Translations under genes and position numbers: made by a program
DNA from: Microbispora catharanthi
GTDB taxonomy: Bacteria > Actinomycetota > Actinomycetes > Streptosporangiales > Streptosporangiaceae
Direction: 5' to 3'
DNA length: 64,000 bases
NCBI RefSeq assembly: GCF_006334915.2
Contig: NZ_VDMA02000036.1
Location: 1 to 64,000 of the forward strand
Notes under the pieces: model-generated
Databases searched by the model: none
What the model was told of the DNA's origin: nothing
Seen by the model: only the letters and a program-made list of their open reading frames with translations
Shown: one piece after another, positions 41,201 through 49,578 of the stretch
Layout of the letters: every line of letters starts with the position of its first letter
How positions within the stretch are numbered: the first letter of the stretch is position 1

Positions 41201-41740
41201 GTGGAGACCTATGAGGATCTACCGGCGGAGCTGCTGACCGAGCGGCTGCGGTTGCGGCGGTGGGCGCCGTCGGATGCCGAGGAGTTCCGCGGGTTATGGC
41301 TTGAGCGGGATCCACGAGCGGTACGGCGGATCGACGCCGAGGGACGCCCGACGGTCGAGGACATCCGCGGCTGGCTCCGCAACAATCCGCTGATGGCGGA
41401 TCCGGGGCTCGGGTTGCTGCCGATCGAGCTGCGAGACACCGGTGAGTTCATCGGGTACTGCGGATTGACCGTCGGCCAGGGATCTTTCGACGAACCTGAG
41501 ATCGCGTACGAGCTGGCACAACGAGCTCACGGCCATGGTTACGCGACAGAAGCCGCCCGTGCGGTCATCGAAGCCGCGACGCGAACAGGACGTCGACGAC
41601 TTTGGGCGACCGTGCGGGAGTGGAACGCACCCTCGTTCCGCGTCCTCGAGAAGCTCGGTTTCCACCGAAGCGAACGCATCACCGAGGACGCCGAACGCGG
41701 CAACACGATCTGGATGACGCGCGTACTCGATCCGAGGTAG
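41201..41740 (+). CDS. GNAT-family N-acetyltransferase (RimJ/RimL-like)
   Basis: 179 aa. LLTERLRLRRWAPSDAEEF, FIGYCGLTVG, EIAYELAQRAHGHGYATEAA (acetyl-CoA loop HGHGYA) and NAPSFRVLEKLGFHR follow the RimJ/RimL protein acetyltransferase pattern. GTG 41201 is the best start by homology. Single gene in the accessory region. Confidence 0.88.
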   Translation: METYEDLPAELLTERLRLRRWAPSDAEEFRGLWLERDPRAVRRIDAEGRPTVEDIRGWLRNNPLMADPGLGLLPIELRDTGEFIGYCGLTVGQGSFDEPEIAYELAQRAHGHGYATEAARAVIEAATRTGRRRLWATVREWNAPSFRVLEKLGFHRSERITEDAERGNTIWMTRVLDPR

Positions 41741-41904
41741 AGACGTGAGCGCCGGCCGCGATCCACTCCCGAAGAGCACCCATTAGGTGATCTTTCTAAC
41801 GCGTGGCCGTAGACGTCACGGGCCTCTCACAAACCGGTAGAGGCAAGTGCACATAGATCACTAAAGTGGCGTTTTCGTCACTCGTAGAGATCTTGAAGGT
41901 GCAT

Positions 41905-42585
41905 ATGGCTCCGCGCCCGAATCTGCTTTTGAGGTTCTTTGTCGCGTTTGCGTGTGTAGCAGTAGCGGCCGGTTGCGGCACACGTGAAGAACCTGCTGTG
42001 GCTCCGACTGTCGCCGCGCGCGCCGGTGCCGTCGTCGACGACTTGGTCGAACTGGAGTGGGACGGCACCGTCCGCATAGCTCAGCTTGACGTGGCAGGCC
42101 CGACGTTGGAGATCTACGAGGACTACCAGTGCCCGGTCTGCCTGGAGTTCGAGCAGGGCGACAACAACGCGCTCGTGCGAGAAATGGTTGTCAAAGGGGC
42201 GATAGCCGTCATGATCCACCCGTTGACCATCTTCCGGGATAACAAGCCGATCACTCGGGAGAACTCGCGACGGGCTCTGATCGCCTCACTTTGCGTTCAG
42301 GATCCGCGCAAGTGGCTGAGATATCACGATGAGCTGTACGCCCATCAGCCGGACGAGTTCCAGAAGGGCGGATTCCCCAATGAGCAGCTTGTACAGCTCG
42401 CAAGGAAGGTCGGCATTCCGGTCGCGGAATTCACAGCGTGTCTCAAATCTCCAGAAACCGCGAAGCGGGCCGACGCCGTCACCGCGCTGGCCCTCAGCCG
42501 AGGAGTGACAGGTACCCCCACGATCCGATATCAGGGCCAAGACCTCGATTGGACGTCAAGCTGGCGTGAAGCGGGGCAAGGATGA
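41905..42585 (+). CDS. DsbA/thioredoxin-fold lipoprotein
   Basis: 226 aa. Signal peptide ending in lipobox VAAGC (C24), so a membrane-anchored extracytoplasmic protein. The active site CPVC is at 76-79 (YEDYQCPVC) and the cis-Pro loop is GVTGTPTIRY near 205. It probably oxidises or isomerises disulphides outside the membrane. ATG 41905 has GAAGGTG just upstream, better than an ATG 39 bases earlier. The small secreted two-cysteine peptide 1.1 kb away could be a substrate, which is speculation. Confidence 0.88.
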   Translation: MAPRPNLLLRFFVAFACVAVAAGCGTREEPAVAPTVAARAGAVVDDLVELEWDGTVRIAQLDVAGPTLEIYEDYQCPVCLEFEQGDNNALVREMVVKGAIAVMIHPLTIFRDNKPITRENSRRALIASLCVQDPRKWLRYHDELYAHQPDEFQKGGFPNEQLVQLARKVGIPVAEFTACLKSPETAKRADAVTALALSRGVTGTPTIRYQGQDLDWTSSWREAGQG

Positions 42586-42598
42586 CGTGCCCTTCGCG

Positions 42599-42662
42599 TC
42601 AGAGCGAATAGGCGTCCTCCAGCTCGTGGAGGTCGCCGGGGAGGACCAGGTCCACGATGAGC
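42599..42662 (-). pseudogene. 3' remnant of a second KorSA-like GntR gene
   Basis: The last 20 codons read LIVDLVLPGDLHELEDAYSL followed by TGA, the same as the end of the intact repressor at 32515, with synonymous changes in the DNA. Upstream the similarity stops abruptly at 42662. This is a leftover of another AICE's repressor. Confidence 0.8.
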
Positions 42663-42727
42663 GACCGGGTGCTTGGCCCGAGCGGTAGGGCTGTGGAAGA
42701 CGCCCACCGGCCGGTAGGGTCGTCCGC

Positions 42728-43684
42728 GTGGATCTTGAGGATACCGCCGCCCGGCTCGGGGTACCCGTCGAGGACGTCGAGCGCGTGCATCGGCTCGCCG
42801 GCGACCGGCCGTCGGCTCCGCTGCCCGCCAAGGCCGACGCGCCCGCGATCCTCGCCCGGCTCGCGGTGCAGCCGGACGACGCCGCCGAAATCATGGCGGG
42901 CTGGCCCGACCCCGACTCTCCACTGTGGACTGCGGAGCTGCGCTGGTTGCTCGACCGTTCGATCGCCCTGGTCCGCGCCGATCTCGGGGGCCATGGCTGG
43001 CTGCCGCCAGGTCCGGAGCTGCCGCGAGAACGGGGCCCCGCCTGGCGGCATCTCTACGTGTACGCGTACCTGGCCCTGGTCGACGTCGTCATGGGGTACC
43101 ACCGCGACCACGGCATCGCCGATGCCGTGTCGTGGGTGACCCTCGCGGACCTGGGCCGCAACCTCGCGATCGACCGGCGGATGCGCGGCGAGGGCTGGCC
43201 GGTCATGCAGAGCTGGCTGACGCTGCACGCGCGCGGCGGCGTCTACGAGCTGGGCCGGCTGCAGTACCAGCGCGGCGACACCGCCATCGGCCTGCACATC
43301 CCCGAGTCGGGGCCGATGACCCCGGAGGCGATCGCGGCGTCGCTCGACGAAGCCCGCGCGTTCTTCCCGCACCACTTTCCCGACGAGCGCTACACGGCGT
43401 TCTCCTGTGGTTCGTGGCTGCTCGACCCGCAGCTGCTGGAGTACCTGCCCGAGGACTCCAACATCGTCCGGTTCCAGCGAAGGTTCGAGCTGGAGCCCTA
43501 CGAGGAACCGGAAGGGATAGACGCCGACGTCGAGGTGCTGCGATTCGTGTTCCGCACCCTGACCACGCCGCTCGACCAGTTGCCGCGCCGCACCGTGCTC
43601 CAGCGCGCGATCGTCGACCACCTGAAGGCCGGCCGTCACTGGCACTGGCGCCGCGGCCACTTCCCGATCCAGCCACGCCCCTAG
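42728..43684 (+). CDS. acyltransferase-like protein (NAT_N plus GNAT_C domains, DUF5596)
   Basis: 318 aa. An N-terminal helical domain (DTAARLGVPVEDVERVHRLA) precedes a region with GYHRDHGIADAVSWVTLADLGRNLAIDRR, and a C-terminal GNAT-like part with PHHFPDERYTAFSCGSWLLD. Actinobacterial proteins of this build are called acyltransferases but lack biochemical tests. GTG 42728 is the first likely start, 65 bp after the korSA remnant. Composition is typical chromosomal. Confidence 0.8.
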   Translation: MDLEDTAARLGVPVEDVERVHRLAGDRPSAPLPAKADAPAILARLAVQPDDAAEIMAGWPDPDSPLWTAELRWLLDRSIALVRADLGGHGWLPPGPELPRERGPAWRHLYVYAYLALVDVVMGYHRDHGIADAVSWVTLADLGRNLAIDRRMRGEGWPVMQSWLTLHARGGVYELGRLQYQRGDTAIGLHIPESGPMTPEAIAASLDEARAFFPHHFPDERYTAFSCGSWLLDPQLLEYLPEDSNIVRFQRRFELEPYEEPEGIDADVEVLRFVFRTLTTPLDQLPRRTVLQRAIVDHLKAGRHWHWRRGHFPIQPRP

Positions 43685-43901
43685 GTTCTGGTGATGCCCG
43701 ATGGGCGACCGGTGCCCAGGTCTGCGACTCTCCTGGGGCGAGGCAGTGAGCTTCATGTCGTCGTGGGGCAGAGCTGGCTGAAGCTGGGCTTCGAGGACCT
43801 CGACACAAGATGAGCGATCGCCGGCGAGCCTCCTCGTCGCCCGCGGAGCCCGAGCCATCGTCACCGCCGGCGGCGGCTCGGGCCGCTTCCACGTACGAGC
43901 C
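43685..43901 (+). pseudogene. vestigial coding fragments
   Basis: 217 bp. A frame from 43694 gives a 39-residue piece (MPDGRPVPRSATLLGRGSEL, then VVVGQSWLKLGFEDLDTR) and stops. Further on, LLVARGARAIVTAGGGSG (about 43828-43881) resembles the C-terminal metal-site segment of the IMPase at 35.9 kb. Neither is an intact gene. Confidence 0.35.
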
Positions 43902-44732
43902 ATGACCTACCATCGCCGAATGCTCGTCGTGCTCGTGAACGGCCTGCCCGGCTCGGGTAAGACAACCCTCGCCAAAGGCCTCGCCAACGCTCTCGGCCTT
44001 CCCCTCCTCAGCAAGGACCGCATCAAGGAAACCCTCGCCGACACACTCGGCATCACCGCACCACCAGGCCTGACCGCTCGGCAATGGAGCCAGAGACTCG
44101 GTGCCACAGCAGGCGAAACCCTCTGGGCACTCCTCGCCGACACCAGGTGCGGTGCAGTGCTCGAAAGCCCATGGCTCGCGAATATGCGGCCAGTCGTCGT
44201 CGCCGGCCTACAGAAAGCCGACGTCACCGCCATCCAGGAGGTGTGGTGCGACATCCCCGCACCTCTCGCTCGCCGGCGATACGAGAAACGGTCCGCTGAC
44301 CGGCACCCCATCCACCATGAATCCCAGGTCGATGATCAGCAGTGGAAGGAATGGGCCCGCCAAGCCAGACCACTCGCCCTCGGCCCCGTCCACCGTGTGG
44401 CCACCACCGAGGTCGTGGACATAGCCGAGCTGGCGGAACGGATACACCGAAGATCAATGACCGACGCCTCCGGCGGTGGCGCTCGGGGTGATCACCAAGG
44501 GCCTGCTCAGCACGCGGTCGCAATGCTCGAATGGCTCCTGGAGCACGACGTCGACGCTCTGCTCAGGGTCGACGCCGAGCGTGGAGGCGCCCGGTCATGG
44601 ACGTTCCACGCAAGCGGTGCAGGGCAGAGCCAGGAGAGATGGGTTGTCCGAGCCGACGCGGGCTCCGCGGAAGAATGTGTCCACCGAGCTCGCAAAGCGC
44701 TGAAGGCGCATGGCCTCGATCTGCCCGACTAA
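43902..44732 (+). CDS. P-loop kinase, C-terminally fused through a dispersed repeat
   Basis: 276 aa. Residues 1-185 are an AAA-type small kinase: Walker A NGLPGSGKTT (13-22), DRIKETLADTLG, CDIPAPLARRRYEKR (lid) and the end VVDIAELAERIH, typical of zeta-toxin or phosphotransferase-like ATPases. Residues 189-205 are translated from a copy of the dispersed repeat at 37412. After it, an unrelated tail begins (AMLEWLLEHDVDALLRV) and ends KALKAHGLDLPD. The natural kinase stop seems to have been lost. ATG 43920 is an alternative start. Confidence 0.78.
   Translation: MTYHRRMLVVLVNGLPGSGKTTLAKGLANALGLPLLSKDRIKETLADTLGITAPPGLTARQWSQRLGATAGETLWALLADTRCGAVLESPWLANMRPVVVAGLQKADVTAIQEVWCDIPAPLARRRYEKRSADRHPIHHESQVDDQQWKEWARQARPLALGPVHRVATTEVVDIAELAERIHRRSMTDASGGGARGDHQGPAQHAVAMLEWLLEHDVDALLRVDAERGGARSWTFHASGAGQSQERWVVRADAGSAEECVHRARKALKAHGLDLPD
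44466..44511. repeat. dispersed repeat, copy 2 (inside the kinase gene)
   Basis: GCCTCCGGCGGTGGCGCTC, GGGGTGATC and CCTGCTCAGC, in the same order as 37412-37463. Confidence 0.6.
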
Positions 44733-44834
44733 GACTCGGTTGCCAGGAACGACTCCGTCCGACATCGCCCTTACGATCGCCTGGCGGCGGCTGGTGCGAA
44801 GACGGCTGCTGACTAGTTGCGGACCGGCGTCACG

Positions 44835-45566
44835 TCACGGTTGAGGCCGCAGCAGGGCGACCGTTCTAGTCCCGATCTTGAAAGTCGCGCATGTACGCAG
44901 GCGGTCGGCGCGCGGTGCCTTGCGTCCGCGGACCGCCACCGCGATCACCGCGTTCTCGCCGAGCACCGAGCCCAGGGTGTTGAGCATGCCCGCGGCCCCG
45001 TCGGCGCTGTTGGGCCCGTGCCAGGACGTCTGCTCGCCGTAGGGCACGTCCGTGATCACCACGTCCGGCGGGCGTCCGTCGAGGATCTGGCGGAGCCGGT
45101 CGGCGTCGAACACGTCGGCCTGACACACGGCGTTGGGCACGTCACCGCCGTCGGCGCTCAGGGTGGTCGCAATCCGGTGTGCCGCCTCGGCCGCCGCTGT
45201 GTAGGAAGCGCGGCCCCAGCGCTCGGCCTGCTCGGCGAGATGGGCGGCACGAGCCGCAAGCCCGGCTCGCGTCAGCAGGGCCAGATTCCGTTCCGCGAGC
45301 CCGACGGCAGCGGGATCGATGTCAGAGGCCAGCACGGCCGAGATCCGGCGACGATGCAGCAGCCCGATCACGGTCAGCAGGTAGCCGCTGCCGCAGCACG
45401 GATCCCACGCCGTGGCCCGGCCGCCGCCCCGCAGCTCCATCGCGCGCTGGAACATCTCGCTGGCCAGCCTGACGGGAAAGGCGGGAAACCCCGGAGCCGA
45501 GTGCAGCACCGCGCCGCCGGCCAGATCGGCGTAGTCGTCCCGGACGGTCGCGTGCCGATAGGTCAC
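44835..45566 (-). CDS. AviRa-like rRNA methyltransferase
   Basis: 243 aa. YRHATVRDDYADLAGGAVLH, HSAPGFPAFPVRLASEMFQR, the SAM motif WDPCCGSGYLLT and the catalytic ITDVPYGEQTSWHG fit AviRa, the 23S rRNA guanine methyltransferase giving avilamycin resistance in Streptomyces viridochromogenes. In a genome without an avilamycin cluster in view it may be a housekeeping relative or an intrinsic resistance gene. Confidence 0.8.
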   Translation of the reverse strand: MTYRHATVRDDYADLAGGAVLHSAPGFPAFPVRLASEMFQRAMELRGGGRATAWDPCCGSGYLLTVIGLLHRRRISAVLASDIDPAAVGLAERNLALLTRAGLAARAAHLAEQAERWGRASYTAAAEAAHRIATTLSADGGDVPNAVCQADVFDADRLRQILDGRPPDVVITDVPYGEQTSWHGPNSADGAAGMLNTLGSVLGENAVIAVAVRGRKAPRADRLRTCATFKIGTRTVALLRPQP

Positions 45567-45591
45567 GACGCGGGGCCGTTCGCGTGACGCC

Positions 45592-45766
45592 TCACCAGCA
45601 GGCCGCCCGCACCACCGGCTGCGTCCAGACCGACGGGTCGTCCAGCGACAGCCCGATTCGCCGCCGCAGCAGCTCCCTGGCGGCGTCGCCGACCTCGCGC
45701 CGGAATCACCGCCTCCACCTTGGCGAACCCGTCTGCGACGAACCGGTCAACGTCAAGGATTATCAC
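45592..45766 (-). pseudogene. frameshifted phytanoyl-CoA dioxygenase-like fragment
   Basis: From GTG 45766 the frame reads VDRFVADGFAKVEAVIPA, then loses sense. Skipping one base gives EVGDAARELLRRRIGLSLDD and PSVWTQPVVRAACW before a TGA at 45592. The full family is over 200 aa, so this is a truncated and frameshifted N-terminus. Confidence 0.6.
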
Positions 45767-45852
45767 ATTTTGGGACGATATCGGCGCTGTCCACCGATTT
45801 TCGCGGCTCCTCGCGCGGCGTCCCTCAGGCTCAGCGGGCGCTCAGCGGGGGC

Positions 45853-46458
45853 TCAGCGGTCGCGGCGGCGACGGAACCTGCCGCTCACTCCGCCGAACAG
45901 CGCCAGGCCCTTGATCACGACAACCGGTGCCGTCGGGTCGACGTCCGGGCTGTTGTGCACGTCGTAGCCGCCGAAGACGCCGACGCCCTGGCAGCGCACC
46001 TCGACCCCCTCCGGGAGGATGATCTCGGCCCCGCCGAAGATGGCGTTGATCGTGATCTCGACCTCTTTCGCCTCGAACTCGGCTTCGGTCAGGTCGAACC
46101 GCACGCCGCCGAAGACGGCCAGCGCCTTGGTCTGCCGTCGTACCCGCCAGCGGCCCCTGCGGTCGGCGCCGCCGAAGACGGCGATGATGTTGTCGGGCTC
46201 GGTGCTCGCGTTCGGCGCGTAGGACACCGGGCTCGCGGCCGGTCGCTGCCGCTCCACCTGGAGGTCGTGGGTGAGGACCTCGAGCTCTCCCACGGTCTTG
46301 GCCTGGTAGAGGCTGTCGAGCCGCTCGGAGTACTCCTCGTGGCTCAGCTGGCCCGTGCTCAGGGCTTCCCCGAGCAGGGCGGCGACCTGGTCCCTGTTGC
46401 TGTCCGAGGCGCGCAGGTGGGACGTCGGGGAGTCCCGGCGCTGGGGGGGATTTTCCAT
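45853..46458 (-). CDS. DUF1707 / LiaF-like C-terminal domain protein
   Basis: 201 aa. The N-terminal DUF1707 domain (LRASDSNRDQVAALLGEALSTG, HEEYSERLDSLYQAKTVGEL) precedes a beta-helix-like part with repeated AVFGGA/IFGGAEI/GVFGGY phrases, as in the LiaF C-terminal domain of cell-wall stress proteins. No membrane helix, so soluble or peripheral. ATG 46458 or 46479. Lies 17 bp after the sigma-factor stop on the same strand, so possibly in its operon. Confidence 0.85.
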   Translation of the reverse strand: MENPPQRRDSPTSHLRASDSNRDQVAALLGEALSTGQLSHEEYSERLDSLYQAKTVGELEVLTHDLQVERQRPAASPVSYAPNASTEPDNIIAVFGGADRRGRWRVRRQTKALAVFGGVRFDLTEAEFEAKEVEITINAIFGGAEIILPEGVEVRCQGVGVFGGYDVHNSPDVDPTAPVVVIKGLALFGGVSGRFRRRRDR

Positions 46459-46475
46459 GCTGGTCACGATAGTTC

Positions 46476-47423
46476 TCATTCGACCCGACAGGGAGTTCGT
46501 CCCGCTTCGAAATGTTCCTGTAGCCGGTCGTCGAGGAACCGGGTGATGCCGTGGATGCGGTCGCCGCTCAGCGTGAGCACGATGACCCCGGTGGGTCCGC
46601 CGTCGAGGGAGCAGGTGAACGCCGGTTGACCGTTGGCGCGGGTGGGTCCCAACTCGAGGCGTCGACCCACCCGCCACGCGGCGCTCGCCCGCAGGAACGA
46701 GGCGATCGCCGCCACACCGTGGTATTCGTGCGGTGCGGGCGGCATGGACAGCCACGCGTCGTCGGTGAGCAGGGCGACCAGAGCGTCGATGTCGTCGCCG
46801 GTGAAGGCCTCGGCGAAGCGGCGGACCAGATGCCGCTCCTGCGCCGACCCCTGCGCCGGTGGCTCGGCACGGCGATGGCCGAGCGAGGCCCGTGCCCGCT
46901 GCAGCAGACCCTTGACGGCGGTCGAGCTGGTGCCGAGCATCGGCGCGACCTCGCTCAGCGGATAGCCGAGCACGTCGCAGAGCACCAGGACCGCGGCCTG
47001 CCGCGGCGGGATCCGCTGGAGCGCGGCGACGAAGGCCAGCTCGACCGCCTCCCGTGCCGTGTAGCGCGCCTCGGGGCCGGGGGCGGCGTCCGGCACGAAC
47101 TCGAGCAGGGCGTCCGGGTATGGCTGCAGCCACCGTACGTCGCCGTGGCGGCTGGGCTCGGGCGGCTGGAACGGCGGGCTGGGCGCGGGCGGCATCCGCC
47201 TGCCGCGGTCGCGTAGAGCGTTGAGGCACCGGTTGGTGGCGATGCGGTAGAGCCACGACCGCGACGACGCACGGCCCTGGAAGCCGTCCAGGCCACGCCA
47301 GGCCGCCAGCAATGTCTCCTGCAGCACGTCTTCCGCGTCGGTCAGCGAGCCCAGCAGGCGATAGCAGTGCAGCAGCAGCTCCTGCCGGTACGCCGTGAGT
47401 TCTTCGAACGCGATTTCCGCCAC
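46476..47423 (-). CDS. ECF sigma factor with SnoaL-like C-terminal domain
   Basis: 315 aa. Sigma region 2 (YRLLGSLTDAEDVLQETLLA, FQGRASSRSWLYRIATNRCL) and region 4 (LQRIPPRQAAVLVLCDVLGY, SEVAPMLGTSSTAVKGLLQR), then a SnoaL-like domain of about 115 residues, as in SigG/SigJ-type factors controlled by the C-terminal domain rather than an anti-sigma. The GTG at 47423 is chosen; the longer frame overlaps the divergent gene start. Confidence 0.9.
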   Translation of the reverse strand: MAEIAFEELTAYRQELLLHCYRLLGSLTDAEDVLQETLLAAWRGLDGFQGRASSRSWLYRIATNRCLNALRDRGRRMPPAPSPPFQPPEPSRHGDVRWLQPYPDALLEFVPDAAPGPEARYTAREAVELAFVAALQRIPPRQAAVLVLCDVLGYPLSEVAPMLGTSSTAVKGLLQRARASLGHRRAEPPAQGSAQERHLVRRFAEAFTGDDIDALVALLTDDAWLSMPPAPHEYHGVAAIASFLRASAAWRVGRRLELGPTRANGQPAFTCSLDGGPTGVIVLTLSGDRIHGITRFLDDRLQEHFEAGRTPCRVE

Positions 47424-47482
47424 GACCGTTCCGTTCCGCGGGTCTTCGGTGTCGTACAAGGCAGCACCGTGAAGGAGACATG

Positions 47483-47869
47483 ATGACCAGCTCAGCATTG
47501 CAGATCGCGCTCGCCTACCACCGCGCGTGGACCGGCGGGGACCTCGACCTCGCGACCGGCTACATCGCCGACGACGTCGTGCTCGACGCCCCGGCGGGAC
47601 GGCTCGTCGGGATCCAGGCGTACCGGGACTTCCTGGCGCCTTTCGCCGAACGGTTCCTCGTCAGGGCGGAGATGATCGCGGCGTTCGGTGACGACGACAA
47701 GGCCCTGATGATGTACGACGCGGAGACGATCCCGGCGAAGAGCGCGCCCGCGGCCGAATGCGTCACGGTCCGCGACGGGAAGATCGTCTACAACCGGTTC
47801 GTCTTCGACCGCACGCCGTTCGACGAGTTCCGCCGCCGGCAGGCCCAGGCCGGCGCCGTTCAGGGCTAG
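47483..47869 (+). CDS. SnoaL-like / NTF2-fold protein
   Basis: 128 aa. LAYHRAWTGGDLDLATGYIADDV and LAPFAERFLVRAEMIAAFGDDD form the NTF2 cone. Similar in fold to the sigma factor's tail encoded 60 bp away on the other strand, so it could act with it. AAGGAG lies 5 bases before ATG 47483 (ATG 47480 also in frame). Confidence 0.8.
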   Translation: MTSSALQIALAYHRAWTGGDLDLATGYIADDVVLDAPAGRLVGIQAYRDFLAPFAERFLVRAEMIAAFGDDDKALMMYDAETIPAKSAPAAECVTVRDGKIVYNRFVFDRTPFDEFRRRQAQAGAVQG

Positions 47870-47957
47870 TGCCAACGCAGGTGATTCCGCCGATTACCCG
47901 GCCGGGTGGGGCGGGCGACACTGTGCCTCCCCGACATTCGTCTCACGGAGGTAACCC

Positions 47958-49475
47958 GTGCGCGTACCCGTCCGGTCCCCCCGGCGGCGGATCACCGCCG
48001 CGGCGCTGGGGGCGGCGCTCGCCGCCGCCCTCCTCGGCGCCCCGCCGGCCGCCCAGGCCGCGGCAGCGAGCCCTGCCATCAGCGTCCCGGCCGCCGGCGA
48101 CCACGGCTTCCCGTTCCTCGCCGCGGCGGAGGACCTCGGCTCGTTCGGCTTCACGGAGAGCGAGTACTTCATCGAGGGCACCGCCACCTCCTACGCCAAG
48201 TCCGGCATCTGGACCTCGGACGGCCGGTGGAACGTCCGGGCGGCCGGCCGCGCCGCGTACAAGACCCGGCTCCTGGTCCGCCGGCCCGCCGACCCGGCGA
48301 GGTTCAACGGAACGGTCGTGGTCGAATGGCTCAACGTCAGCGGCCAGATCGACCTGTCCCCGGACTACTGGTTCGAACGCGACGAACTGCTGCGCAAGGG
48401 CTACGCGTGGGTGGGCGTCTCGGCGCAGGAGGTCGGCGTCAACGGCGGCCTCGGCGAGATCAGCGGTCTCAAGGGCTGGGACCCGGCGCGGTACGGCAGC
48501 CTCGTCCACCCCGGCGACGCCTACGCGTACGACATCTTCTCCCAGGCCGGGCAGGCGCTGCGCACGCCGAACGGGCCCGATCCGCTCGGCGGCCTGCACG
48601 TCACGACGCTGCTCGCCGACGGCGAGTCGCAGTCGGCCGGCTTCATGACGACGTATGTCAACGCGGTGCAGCCCGTGTCGAAGGTCTACGACGGCTTCAT
48701 GATCCACAGCAACGGCGCGGTCGGCGCCCCGATCAGCGGCAGCCTGATCGACGTGCTGGCGATGCCGAACCCGAGCAGGATCCGTACGGACCTGCCGGTG
48801 CCGACGTTCGTCGTGCTCACCGAGACCGACGTCCCGACGGCGTTCGCGGCCCGGCAGCCGGACACCGACCGGGTGGTGCACTGGGAGCTGGCCGGTACGG
48901 CCCACGGCGACCAGTGGGCGTACGACCTCGGTGACCCGACGGTGCAGAAGTCGGCGGGCTCCGCCGCGCCGCGGGCCGACTGCGCCGCCGGGTCGGCGCC
49001 GTTCAACGACGGACCCGGCCACTACTCCATGAACGCCGCGTTGCGTCACCTGGCCGCCTGGGCGAGGGGCGGGCCCCGGCCGCCGAGCGGGGCGTTGCTG
49101 CACCCCGAGCTGCGCGACCCGGCGACGGGCCTGGCCGCAGGCGGCGTCCGGCTCCCCGACGTGGCGGTGCCGACCCGCACGCTCACGGGGGAGCGGGACA
49201 CCAGCGGCAGTGGCGTCTTCTGCGGCCTCTACGGCGCCCGCGACCCGTGGAACGGCGACGCCGACCCGTGGGACCGGCACAACCTGGGCGACCCGTCCGA
49301 CCCGTTCCTGCCGCGTACGGCCGAGCCTGTGCTGGCCCGGCTCTACCCGACGCACGCCGACTACGTGAGCAAGGTGCGGGCGGCCGCGCAGGCGTCGGTG
49401 AGCGCCGGATACCTCCTGCCGGAGGACGCGACCACGATCGTCACCGCCGCGGAGAACTCCGGCATCGGCGGCTGA
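47958..49475 (+). CDS. secreted alpha/beta hydrolase domain protein
   Basis: 505 aa. An Arg-rich n-region and long Ala-rich core form a signal peptide (Tat-like RRR; cleavage after about residue 35). The nucleophile elbow is ADGESQSAGFM near 220-230. The body matches the large actinobacterial alpha/beta hydrolase domain family (PF20091). Substrate unknown; some relatives are esterases. GTG 47958. Followed by a terminator. Confidence 0.88.
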   Translation: MRVPVRSPRRRITAAALGAALAAALLGAPPAAQAAAASPAISVPAAGDHGFPFLAAAEDLGSFGFTESEYFIEGTATSYAKSGIWTSDGRWNVRAAGRAAYKTRLLVRRPADPARFNGTVVVEWLNVSGQIDLSPDYWFERDELLRKGYAWVGVSAQEVGVNGGLGEISGLKGWDPARYGSLVHPGDAYAYDIFSQAGQALRTPNGPDPLGGLHVTTLLADGESQSAGFMTTYVNAVQPVSKVYDGFMIHSNGAVGAPISGSLIDVLAMPNPSRIRTDLPVPTFVVLTETDVPTAFAARQPDTDRVVHWELAGTAHGDQWAYDLGDPTVQKSAGSAAPRADCAAGSAPFNDGPGHYSMNAALRHLAAWARGGPRPPSGALLHPELRDPATGLAAGGVRLPDVAVPTRTLTGERDTSGSGVFCGLYGARDPWNGDADPWDRHNLGDPSDPFLPRTAEPVLARLYPTHADYVSKVRAAAQASVSAGYLLPEDATTIVTAAENSGIGG

Positions 49476-49515
49476 CGCGATCACCGGGGCAACGCCCCTT
49501 CTCTCGACGGACGAA

Positions 49516-49542
49516 GGCCCCTTCCCACCCCGGGAAGGGGCC
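49516..49542. terminator. terminator after the secreted hydrolase
   Basis: GGCCCCTTCCC at 49516-49526 pairs with GGGAAGGGGCC at 49532-49542, 5-base loop, between convergent genes. Confidence 0.8.
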
Positions 49543-49578
49543 CTCGCCCGTCGGCTGCCCGCTTCCGCCGGACTCCCT

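Noticed and set aside
41789..41820. Minus-strand phrase DVYGHAL, like the catalytic Tyr end of an integrase; 13 bp identical to the resident int
   Set aside because: Too short to exclude chance in a 64-kb GC-rich window; no further integrase sequence around it.
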